Shown here: positions 1 through 6,797 of the stretch, piece by piece
How positions within the stretch are numbered: position 1 is the stretch's first letter
Layout: every line of letters starts with the position of its first letter
Assembly: GCA_019247135.1 (NCBI GenBank)
Contig: JAFAPL010001106.1
Span: 1 to 21,234, forward strand
Reading direction: 5' to 3'
DNA length: 21,234 nt
From: Chloroflexota bacterium
Lineage (GTDB): Bacteria > Chloroflexota > UBA6077 > CF-72
Made by a program: the position numbers and the translations under genes
Notes under the pieces: model-generated
The model's input: only the letters and a program-made list of their open reading frames with translations
What the model was told of the DNA's origin: nothing
Database searches by the model: none

Positions 1-540
1 AGCCGCTTCGGCCGCATCGATGCAGCGGTGAGCAATGCGGGCGTTTACCCCAACACCGCGGTCGTGGACATGGACGAAGACGAATGGGACTTCGTCCTGG
101 ACACGAATCTCAAAGGCTCATTCCTGATCTGCCGCGCTGTCGCCCGCCAGATGCTCCGCCAGGGCCAGGGCGGCAAACTCGTGTTGATCTCGAGTGGCGC
201 GGGCGAGTCAGCCCGCCTCGGCGCGTCGCACTACAGCGCATCCAAGGCGGGCATCGTCATGCTCGCGAAGACGCTCGCGCTCGAGCTGGCCGAAAACCGC
301 ATCAATGTCAACGTCGTCTCGCCTGGTTTGATCGACGTCGGTTTGCGACCAGCAGTCAACCAGACTTACAAAGAGGCTCTGATCCGGTCGATCCCATGGG
401 GTCGCCCGGGCATGCCCGAGGACATTGGCAACGCAGTCTTCTTCCTCTGTTCGGACGAAGCCGAGTACCTCACCGGATCGGTGATGCGCGTGGACGGTGG
501 ATCATCCGCGGGTCGGTACTTCCTTCCGCGGAGCGATTGA
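1..540 (+). CDS. SDR-family NAD(P)-dependent oxidoreductase, 5'-truncated by the window edge
   Basis: The reading frame is open from base 1, and the visible 179 residues are the C-terminal two thirds of a classical short-chain dehydrogenase/reductase. An SNAG motif (the NNAG of the family) lies at residues 11-14, a conserved Asn in DTNLKG at about 36, the catalytic Ser in LISSGAG at about 64-65, and the YSASK Tyr-xxx-Lys pair at about 78 and 82. The VSPG and DGGSS segments expected near the end are present. The N-terminal TGxxxGxG cofactor site lies outside the window. The GTG at 28 falls within the SNAG region and is internal, not a start. Family members reduce or oxidise ketones, sugars and 3-oxoacyl groups; the substrate cannot be told here. 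The next gene begins 19 nt downstream. Confidence 0.93.
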   Translation, partial: SRFGRIDAAVSNAGVYPNTAVVDMDEDEWDFVLDTNLKGSFLICRAVARQMLRQGQGGKLVLISSGAGESARLGASHYSASKAGIVMLAKTLALELAENRINVNVVSPGLIDVGLRPAVNQTYKEALIRSIPWGRPGMPEDIGNAVFFLCSDEAEYLTGSVMRVDGGSSAGRYFLPRSD

Positions 541-544
541 CCCG

Positions 545-550
545 TAGCAT
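545..550 (+). promoter_or_regulatory. Possible -10 element (TAGCAT) for a near-leaderless transcript
   Basis: TAGCAT fits TAnnnT and ends 9 nt before the GTG at 560, so transcription would begin about 2-4 nt before the start codon. No Shine-Dalgarno sequence is seen before that GTG. No good -35 was found. Confidence 0.35.
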
Positions 551-559
551 GGCCTGACC

Positions 560-2296
560 GTGCGAGTTGCGATCGGGGTCCTCCTGGCGATCGGCGTCGG
601 ACTCGTTTTGACGCCGCTCCACGAAGACGTGGCCGTGGCGCTGGCGCAGAGCCTCGCGACCGGTACACCCACGGCAGCTCACACGGGCACACCGACGGCC
701 CCGGCGCCCGCGCAACCCGCGCCGACAGCACAACCCACCGCGACCATCGTGGCGGCGATCGCCGTTGTACCGATCAATACGCCCGTGCCGACGGCCACTC
801 GTACGCCGACTCGAACACCGACGCAAACCCCGACCGCCACACCCACGCCCACGAAAACACCGACGGCGGCGCCCGCTGTAGCTTCGCTCGCAACGGTCGC
901 GGCAACGCCACGGCCGACCCCAGGTGTGACCGCCCGAGGCGTCGTCCTGTCGAACGTTGCGACCAGCAGCATCACTCGTTCGGGTGCAACGGTGACCTGG
1001 ACGACTGACCTGCCGTCGACGTCGTGGGTCGAGTTCGGACCCACGCCCGCGTACGGTACGCAGACGCCCGCGGACCCGTCGCTCCTCACCACGCACACCG
1101 TCGTGCTCGACGGGTTGCAGCCAGGAACGACCTACCACGTCCGCGCCGCCAGCGCCTCGGCGAGCGGCCTGCCCGCTGTGTCCGTCGACGGGACGTTCAC
1201 GACGGCTCCCGCCGGCACGGGGCCAGATGTGCTCGACGTCGGCGTGCGTCGCGTGACCAGCACAAATGCCCTCATCGGATGGACAACACCGACAGGCAAT
1301 TTCGCTCAGCTCGAATACGGCACCAGCATCAACTACGGCAGCTTCACGCTGCTGCAGGTGTTCTCGACGCAAGCCCAGGAGATGGTGCTATCCAATCTCA
1401 CTCCAGGTACGCAGTACCACCTGCGGGTCAAGGAATGGGATGGCGCGGGCTACCTGGCCGCCTCGCCTGATCTGATCTTCGTGACCACGAGCGCTGGTCC
1501 GGCCACGTTGATCGGCAACCAGACGGTCCAACCCGCGCCGGTCATCATCCCGCAGGGACGCGCCGCGGCGTATCAGTACGTCGCGTCCCAGAGCGGGCTC
1601 GCGAGCCGGATTCGTGTCTACGTGGACGACGGCAGTACGAGCGGCCAGCTGCGAGCGGCGCTGTACTCAGACCAGGCTGGCGCGCCGGGCGCGATCCTGG
1701 CTCAGGGCAGCATCGTCCCGGCTGCGGGCTGGAACACCATCGCGCTGCCGCCCACGTTCGTGCTGGGCGGAGGGCGGTACTGGTTAGCGGTCCTGAGCCC
1801 CTCGGGCGCACTCGCTACCCGTCAGGCGAGTGCCAGTGGCACGAGTGCCGATGGCACGAGTGCCGGTGGCAGCAGTCAGTTGAGTCTCCAGGGCACACTC
1901 GCGGCATTCCCGGCCGCGTGGACGCCGGGAGCGGCAGGCGCATCGGCGCCGCTGGCGGCCTACGTCCAGCAGATCCCGCCGTCCGTGACCGTCATGGCGC
2001 CGAATGACGGGGCCACGCTGAACGGGCCTGTGGAGCTTTCGGCCGTCGTCGACGACGACTCACCGGTCACGCTCGTGCAATTCCTGGTCGATGGTGTCCC
2101 CGTCGGAGTTGCCACCCGAGCGCCCTTTACGCTGACGTGGGACAGCAGCGCAGCTCGCACCAGGACCCCCCACACGATCGCCGCTCGCGCCATGGACGCG
2201 CTGGGCCGAACGGCGACCTCGGCGGTGGTAACCGTCGCCTCCTCCGATTACACGTTCACCACCCCTTCAGGTTCAACGGAGGCCGCGCCGTTCTGA
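560..2296 (+). CDS. Secreted protein with Pro/Thr-rich linker, two fibronectin-III-like domains and an Ig-like domain
   Basis: This 578-residue extracytoplasmic protein starts with a signal peptide (hydrophobic residues 3-20, likely cleavage near ALA-QS at 29-30). Residues 35-122 are a low-complexity Pro/Thr/Ala linker with TPT repeats. Two fibronectin-III or purple-acid-phosphatase-N-like domains follow, at about 127-215 and 225-310; both carry a WTT segment and a PGTxYHxR motif. Residues 318-470 form a beta-rich domain with a GQLRAALYSD segment and a short Ser/Gly/Thr repeat at 424-440. Residues 475-560 resemble an Ig-like domain (PNDGATLNGPVELSA...WDSS). There is no catalytic motif, sorting signal or C-terminal membrane anchor, so an adhesive, carbohydrate-binding or envelope role is only inferred. 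It starts with GTG, 19 nt after the SDR gene, and ends 14 nt before the next gene. Confidence 0.8.
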   Translation: MRVAIGVLLAIGVGLVLTPLHEDVAVALAQSLATGTPTAAHTGTPTAPAPAQPAPTAQPTATIVAAIAVVPINTPVPTATRTPTRTPTQTPTATPTPTKTPTAAPAVASLATVAATPRPTPGVTARGVVLSNVATSSITRSGATVTWTTDLPSTSWVEFGPTPAYGTQTPADPSLLTTHTVVLDGLQPGTTYHVRAASASASGLPAVSVDGTFTTAPAGTGPDVLDVGVRRVTSTNALIGWTTPTGNFAQLEYGTSINYGSFTLLQVFSTQAQEMVLSNLTPGTQYHLRVKEWDGAGYLAASPDLIFVTTSAGPATLIGNQTVQPAPVIIPQGRAAAYQYVASQSGLASRIRVYVDDGSTSGQLRAALYSDQAGAPGAILAQGSIVPAAGWNTIALPPTFVLGGGRYWLAVLSPSGALATRQASASGTSADGTSAGGSSQLSLQGTLAAFPAAWTPGAAGASAPLAAYVQQIPPSVTVMAPNDGATLNGPVELSAVVDDDSPVTLVQFLVDGVPVGVATRAPFTLTWDSSAARTRTPHTIAARAMDALGRTATSAVVTVASSDYTFTTPSGSTEAAPF

Positions 2297-2298
2297 CG

Positions 2299-2304
2299 CA
2301 TACT
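2299..2304 (+). promoter_or_regulatory. Weak -10-like element (CATACT) directly before the GTG start
   Basis: CATACT matches TATAAT at four of six positions and lies 6 nt before the GTG at 2311. The spacing resembles the other start-proximal -10 candidates in this window, but the first base is not T. The gene could equally be read from upstream transcription. Confidence 0.2.
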
Positions 2305-2310
2305 TAGAAC

Positions 2311-3447
2311 GTGCCGCTACCAGTCCTGCACGTCGACGGTGACGCCTACAATCAGGGGTGCCAGCACGGTAGCGCGCTGCGCGATCAGATCGCCGAGAAT
2401 CTGGAGGTCTACTTCGACCGCTTTCAGCTCGAAGGTCGCCTGAGCCCGCACGAGGTCCGCGAGCGGGCTGAGAGCTACCGCTCGGTGCTCAGCGGACATG
2501 CGTACTGGCGCGGCATCGAGGGCGTCGCCGCCGGCGCGGGCCTGCCCATCCTGGACGTTCTGGCGCTCAACGTCCGCTACGAACTGCTCTACTACCAGTT
2601 CGGCGTCTGCGGTGTTGGTGGCCCAGACGGCTGTACCGCGTTCGCGCTTCTGCCCTCCGCGACCGACAACCGACACCTGTTCCTCGGCCAGAACTGGGAC
2701 TGGATTCCAAACGTCCTCGGAGCGATCGTCCACACGATCGATGACGACGGCTTTGAGACGCTCGGCTTTACCGAAGCGGGCATCGTCGGCTCCAAGATCG
2801 GGCTCAACTCAGTCGGCCTGGGCCTCACGATCAACGGCCTCGTGTCCAGCGTGGATGACTGGTCGCGTTGGAGCTTGCCGTTTCACGCGCGCTGCTTCGA
2901 CGTCCTGCGGTCGCGTTCCCTGGATGCCGCGCGGGCGATCATTGCTGAGGCGCCGCGGGCGTGCTCAGCGAACTTTCTCGTGGCGATGCCGCCTGAGTCG
3001 GCGGTCGACATCGAGGCGGCGCCACTCTCGTTGCGCGAGCTGCACCCGCGTGACTCGATGCTGATCCACTCGAACCACTTTCTCGATCCGGCGCGGCTCG
3101 GTATCGAGCAGCCGATAGTCGACCCCCGCCCGCACTCGCGTTGGCGACAGGCTCGTATGCAGACGTTGCTCGAGGCGCGGCGACCCGTCAGCGAGGGCGA
3201 CCTGGAAGCCGCACTGCGCGACCACGACAACTATCCAGACAGCATCTGCCGCCACGAGAACGACGTCGATCCGCCCGAGGAGCGCTACCTCACCGTCACC
3301 TCGGTCATCATGGATCTGGACGAGCGGAGCATGCGGCTGACGGACGGGCCGCCATGCGAGCACCTGTACGAGGCCTACTCCTTGCCACATACCGCACTGC
3401 TCGCAGCTAGCAGGGATGGCCAGCCTATAACTACTGGGAGCAACTGA
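2311..3447 (+). CDS. C45-type autoproteolytic acyltransferase/hydrolase (acyl-CoA:6-aminopenicillanate acyltransferase-like)
   Basis: This 378-residue protein resembles the peptidase C45 / isopenicillin-N acyltransferase group of N-terminal-nucleophile enzymes. These are made as precursors that cleave themselves before a Cys and then hydrolyse or transfer acyl groups on amide bonds. The expected cleavage site is Gly107-Cys108 in DGCTAF, making Cys108 the new N-terminal nucleophile. The family signature GQNWDW follows about 30 residues later, with NSVGLGLTINGL after that. The N-terminal segment (GDAYNQGCQHG...) is the usual pre-region. No signal peptide is seen, so it is probably cytoplasmic. 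The native substrate in bacteria is generally unknown; penicillin chemistry should not be assumed. Its TGA overlaps the next ATG by one base, so it is probably co-translated with gnd. Confidence 0.85.
   Translation: MPLPVLHVDGDAYNQGCQHGSALRDQIAENLEVYFDRFQLEGRLSPHEVRERAESYRSVLSGHAYWRGIEGVAAGAGLPILDVLALNVRYELLYYQFGVCGVGGPDGCTAFALLPSATDNRHLFLGQNWDWIPNVLGAIVHTIDDDGFETLGFTEAGIVGSKIGLNSVGLGLTINGLVSSVDDWSRWSLPFHARCFDVLRSRSLDAARAIIAEAPRACSANFLVAMPPESAVDIEAAPLSLRELHPRDSMLIHSNHFLDPARLGIEQPIVDPRPHSRWRQARMQTLLEARRPVSEGDLEAALRDHDNYPDSICRHENDVDPPEERYLTVTSVIMDLDERSMRLTDGPPCEHLYEAYSLPHTALLAASRDGQPITTGSN
3436..3440 (+). promoter_or_regulatory. Shine-Dalgarno GGGAG for gnd
   Basis: GGGAG lies 6 nt upstream of the ATG at 3447, inside the 3' end of the C45 gene. 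This is one of the few clear ribosome binding sites in the window and supports internal initiation at an operon junction. Confidence 0.55.
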
Positions 3448-4415
3448 TGCAACTCGGCTTTGTCGGCCTGGGCCGCATGGGCGGCAATATGGTCCACCGT
3501 CTCGTGCGCGGCGGCGAGCACGAAGTGATCGCCTTCAACCGTAGCCCCGCCCCGGTGCAGGAAGCGGTGAAACATGGCGCCACCGGCGCCTCCTCCCTCG
3601 AGGACCTGGTCCAGCAGCTGCGTCCCCCTCGCAACATCTGGCTCATGCTGCCGGCGGGCGGCGTCACCGACCAGTATCTCAATCAGCTGATGGACGTTTG
3701 TCAGCAAGGTGACCTGTTCGTCGACGGCGGTAACTCGAAGTGGAAAGACACCATGGCCCGTGCCGAGCGCATCAAAGCCAGAGGCTTCGAGTTCGTGGAT
3801 TGCGGCACGAGCGGCGGCATCTGGGGCCTGGAAGTCGGTTACTCGATCATGGCCGGCGGCTCACCCGAAGCCTTCGCCCGCGTGGAGCCGGCCGTCAAAA
3901 CGCTCGCCCCCGAGGACGGCTATGGGCTCGTTGGGCCGAACGGCGCGGGCCATTTCGTGAAGATGGTCCACAACGGCGTCGAGTACGGCATGATGCAGGC
4001 TTTCGCCGAAGGGTTTGAGATACTCGAGAAGTCGCAGTACGACCTCGACCTCGCACAGGTTGGGCGCATCTGGCAGCACGGCAGCGTTGTGCGTTCATGG
4101 TTGCTCGACCTTGCCGTGAGCGCACTCGAGAAGGATGCGCAACTAGAAAATCTCGAAGGTTGGGTCGCCGATTCCGGTGAGGGTCGCTGGACCGTCGAAG
4201 CGGCGATTGACGAGGACGTGCCCGCGACGGTGATCGCGTACTCCCTCTTCAGTCGTTTCCTGTCGCGCGACCAGAACTCCTTCTCGTGGCGCATGCTGGC
4301 TGCCTTGCGGAACGAGTTCGGCGGCCACGCCGTCCGCGTCGGCGGACAGGACACGGGCGTTCGTTCCGCCCCGGTGCAGGTTTCGGCAGGGAGCAGTTCC
4401 AGTCATGGCACTTGA
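3447..4415 (+). CDS. gnd: 6-phosphogluconate dehydrogenase, decarboxylating, short form
   Basis: Oxidatively decarboxylates 6-phosphogluconate to ribulose-5-phosphate, the third step of the oxidative pentose phosphate pathway. The 322 residues match the short (about 300 aa) bacterial class, often NAD-preferring and related to GntZ/YqeC, rather than the 470-residue NADP enzyme. An N-terminal Rossmann segment has [12 protein letters not shown] (4-15). The DGGNS motif (93-97), TSGG (121-124) and the substrate/catalytic block around Lys172, His175, Asn176, Glu179 and Tyr180 are intact. The all-alpha C-terminal domain follows. The ATG overlaps the preceding stop by one base, and the gene's 3' end overlaps zwf by 11 nt, so gnd and zwf are very likely co-expressed. 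NAD preference is inferred from class only. Confidence 0.95.
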   Translation: MQLGFVGLGRMGGNMVHRLVRGGEHEVIAFNRSPAPVQEAVKHGATGASSLEDLVQQLRPPRNIWLMLPAGGVTDQYLNQLMDVCQQGDLFVDGGNSKWKDTMARAERIKARGFEFVDCGTSGGIWGLEVGYSIMAGGSPEAFARVEPAVKTLAPEDGYGLVGPNGAGHFVKMVHNGVEYGMMQAFAEGFEILEKSQYDLDLAQVGRIWQHGSVVRSWLLDLAVSALEKDAQLENLEGWVADSGEGRWTVEAAIDEDVPATVIAYSLFSRFLSRDQNSFSWRMLAALRNEFGGHAVRVGGQDTGVRSAPVQVSAGSSSSHGT

Positions 4416-5970
4416 TGTTTCGGCGATCGTCAGCCCGCGCGTCGACGGCGAGCTCAACGCGCCATTCCGGCAGCGGCCTGCACCGCCATGCGTGATCGTC
4501 ATCTTTGGTGCGTCGGGCGACCTGACTCACCGCAAGCTGATCCCGGCGTTGTTCGACCTGTACCAGGCCGGGTTGCTGACGAAGAACTTTTCGGTGCTGG
4601 GGTTCTCGCGCAGCCACCTCAGCAACGAGGACTTCCGGAAGACGGCGCGTGAAGGGCTCGAGCTGTACGCCGCTGGGAGTTCGTTCAGCGAACAGGCATG
4701 GGAAGAGTTCAGCCGCACACTGCACTACGTTTCCGGTCAGTTCGACGACGCGCGCAGCTATGAGGAGCTGCGTGACCGCCTCGGTCGCATCGACGCTGCC
4801 CACGGGACGCAGGGCAATCGCGTCTTTTATCTCGCGACACCGCCCGAGTTGTTCGAAGTCATCACCGCCCAGCTTGGAGCGGCCGGGCTCAACCAGCGCC
4901 GCTCAGACCACGGCTTCGTGCGCCTGGTCATCGAGAAACCATTCGGCGTCAATCTGGAGACCGCGCACGAGCTCAACAGTCATGTGCGCGAGGTGTTCCA
5001 GGAATCACAGGTCTACCGTATCGATCATTACCTCGGGAAAGAGACCGTCCAGAACATCCTCGCGTTCCGCCTGGCCAACGGCATCTTCGAGCCAATCTGG
5101 AATCGCAACTTCGTCGACCATGTCCAGCTCACCGTGGCCGAGACGGTCGGCGTGGAGCGGCGCGGCGGCTATTACGAGCAGATCGGCGCCTTCCGCGACA
5201 TGGTCGAAAACCACATGCTCCAGTTGCTTTCGATCGTGGCCATGGAGCCGCCGGTGGTCTTCGAAGCCGAACCGGTCCGCGACGAAAAGCTGAAGGTGCT
5301 GAAAGCGCTGCGGCGCATCCCGCCGGAGCAGGTAGGCGAGTTCACGCTGCGCGGCCAGTACACCTCCGGGACGGTCAACGGGGAACCTGTGTCCAGTTAT
5401 CGGGGGGAGGAGAAAGTTGCGCCCGACTCGTGGACGGAGACCTTCGTGGTCATGCGCATCCAGATCGACAACTGGCGCTGGGCCGGCACCCCGTTCTATC
5501 TGCGCCACGGCAAGCGCCTGCCGAAGCGCGCAACAGAGATCGCGATTCAGTTCAAGCGCGCACCGCAGATGTTCTTCCCGGGCGAGGAACGCCTGGAGCC
5601 AAACGTGCTCGCGATGCGCATCCAGCCCGACGAAGGCATCAGCTTGCGCTTCGGCGCCAAAGTGCCTGGACCGACCATGCAGTTGCAGGAAGTGGACATG
5701 AACTTCATGTACAACTCCTCGTTCGGCCCGCTCGCGGTGGAACAGGCCGATGCGTACGAGCGGCTACTGCTGGATGCGATGCTCGGCGACCGTACGTTGT
5801 TCACGCGCGCGGACGAGGTCGAGCAAGCCTGGGCCTGGGCTGAGGACATCATGGAGGGTTGGAGCCAGCGGCCGAACAACGTCCAGTTCTATCCGGCCGG
5901 CACCTGGGGCCCTGCCTGGGCCGACGCGTTCATCGAGCGCGATGGTCGTCAGTGGAGGCGTCTCCACTAG
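4405..5970 (+). CDS. zwf: Glucose-6-phosphate 1-dehydrogenase
   Basis: Oxidises glucose-6-phosphate to 6-phosphogluconolactone with reduction of NAD(P)+, the entry step of the oxidative pentose phosphate pathway. At 521 residues it has normal length, with a short extension before the Rossmann fold. Key motifs are GASGDL (35-40, nucleotide binding) followed by THRK, EKPFG (177-181), RIDHYLGKE (205-213, with Asp207, His208 and Lys212), and the catalytic base His270 in DMVENHMLQ. The C-terminal half is complete through the usual Tyr/Pro/Trp-rich end. The ATG at 4405 lies inside the end of gnd, a second sign of coupling. No 6-phosphogluconolactonase gene lies beside it. The 3' end overlaps the convergent hydrolase gene by 41 bp, with no obvious terminator. 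Confidence 0.96.
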   Translation: MALDVSAIVSPRVDGELNAPFRQRPAPPCVIVIFGASGDLTHRKLIPALFDLYQAGLLTKNFSVLGFSRSHLSNEDFRKTAREGLELYAAGSSFSEQAWEEFSRTLHYVSGQFDDARSYEELRDRLGRIDAAHGTQGNRVFYLATPPELFEVITAQLGAAGLNQRRSDHGFVRLVIEKPFGVNLETAHELNSHVREVFQESQVYRIDHYLGKETVQNILAFRLANGIFEPIWNRNFVDHVQLTVAETVGVERRGGYYEQIGAFRDMVENHMLQLLSIVAMEPPVVFEAEPVRDEKLKVLKALRRIPPEQVGEFTLRGQYTSGTVNGEPVSSYRGEEKVAPDSWTETFVVMRIQIDNWRWAGTPFYLRHGKRLPKRATEIAIQFKRAPQMFFPGEERLEPNVLAMRIQPDEGISLRFGAKVPGPTMQLQEVDMNFMYNSSFGPLAVEQADAYERLLLDAMLGDRTLFTRADEVEQAWAWAEDIMEGWSQRPNNVQFYPAGTWGPAWADAFIERDGRQWRRLH

Positions 5971-6766
5971 CCCGAACAAAGTCGACCAGCGCGTCATTGA
6001 AGGCCTGCGGATTTTCCAGGTTGGACATGTGGCCGGCCTGATCGATTTTGACGAGCCTGGCATGGGGGATACGCGACGCTATCAATTCTGAGTCGGCAGG
6101 CACCGTCAACTGATCGTGTTCGCCCACCATCACCAGCGTCGGCACGTCGATGGACGGCAAGTCGGGCACGCTGTCAGGCCGCAGGGCCAGCCCGCGCGCA
6201 CCGTCAGCCACTGCCCGCGCTGACGAGCCGCGCATCATCCCGAGCGTCAGTTGCTCGGGCAACGCCCCCTTGCCCAGGGGCAAATGAGGAGAAAACAGGC
6301 GCGGCAGCATGTCATCAATGGCCGGCCGCGAACTTTGCGAAAGTTCTGCTTCGGCGGCGATCACGTGGCGACGTGCGACTCCCTCTGGTGTATCCGGGAC
6401 CGCACGTGTGTCCGCGAGGACGAACGCACCGACGCGCTCGCCGTGCCTGCGCCAGAAGGCGAAGCCGACGTAGCCACCCATCGACAACCCGCAGAACACG
6501 ACAGGGACTCTGATCTCGAGCACTTCGAGGAGCGCCGCCAGATCGTCCGCGTGCTGGTCCATGGTGAGCGGCCCGGGCGGCCCCGCTTCCGAAGCGCCGA
6601 AGCCGCGCAGATCAGGCGCGACGACCCGTGCGATGCTGCGCAGTACCCCGAGCTGCGGGTCCCACATCGAGCGGTTCAGCGGATACCCGTGCACCAACAG
6701 CACGACCGGCTCGCCTGCACCGGAGTCCGAATAAGCCATGCGGATGCCATTGACTGTCGCCAGCAC
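5930..6766 (-). CDS. Alpha/beta hydrolase
   Basis: A 278-residue alpha/beta-hydrolase-fold enzyme of the esterase / 3-oxoadipate-enol-lactonase-like type. The oxyanion-hole segment [11 protein letters not shown] lies at 25-35. The nucleophile elbow GLSMGG places Ser95, the acid is probably Asp218 in VGEHDQLT, and His246 in AGHMSN completes the triad. It has no signal peptide and is probably cytoplasmic. The substrate cannot be assigned; resemblance to enol-lactonases (PcaD, BioH-like) is generic. The GTG at 6766 is favoured because it keeps the first beta strand (TVNGIRMAY) and has a TACGCT box 7 nt upstream; an internal ATG at codon 10 is possible but would cut that strand. It is transcribed divergently from the transporter fusion with only 31 bp between starts. 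Confidence 0.88.
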   Translation of the reverse strand: MLATVNGIRMAYSDSGAGEPVVLLVHGYPLNRSMWDPQLGVLRSIARVVAPDLRGFGASEAGPPGPLTMDQHADDLAALLEVLEIRVPVVFCGLSMGGYVGFAFWRRHGERVGAFVLADTRAVPDTPEGVARRHVIAAEAELSQSSRPAIDDMLPRLFSPHLPLGKGALPEQLTLGMMRGSSARAVADGARGLALRPDSVPDLPSIDVPTLVMVGEHDQLTVPADSELIASRIPHARLVKIDQAGHMSNLENPQAFNDALVDFVRASGDASTDDHRAR

Positions 6767-6773
6767 GTCGGCG

Positions 6774-6779
6774 AGCGTA
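6774..6779 (-). promoter_or_regulatory. Candidate -10 element TACGCT for the alpha/beta hydrolase (near leaderless)
   Basis: Reading the minus strand, TACGCT is followed by 7 nt and then the GTG start at 6766. With the usual 6-7 nt from -10 to the transcription start, the mRNA would begin at or beside the start codon. It shares a 31-bp divergent spacer with the -10 candidate of the opposite gene. Confidence 0.45.
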
Positions 6780-6785
6780 CCGCGC

Positions 6786-6791
6786 TAGCCT
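6786..6791 (+). promoter_or_regulatory. Candidate -10 element TAGCCT for the transporter fusion (near leaderless)
   Basis: TAGCCT is followed by 6 nt and the GTG at 6798. No convincing Shine-Dalgarno site precedes that GTG. The two divergent -10 candidates are only 6 bp apart, so polymerase binding at one would probably exclude the other. Confidence 0.45.
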
Positions 6792-6797
6792 TTTGAG

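Noticed and set aside
470..1372. A 300-codon minus-strand frame opposite the secreted protein
   Set aside because: An Arg/Gly-rich antisense shadow with no domain; the plus frame encodes a signal peptide and FN3 domains.
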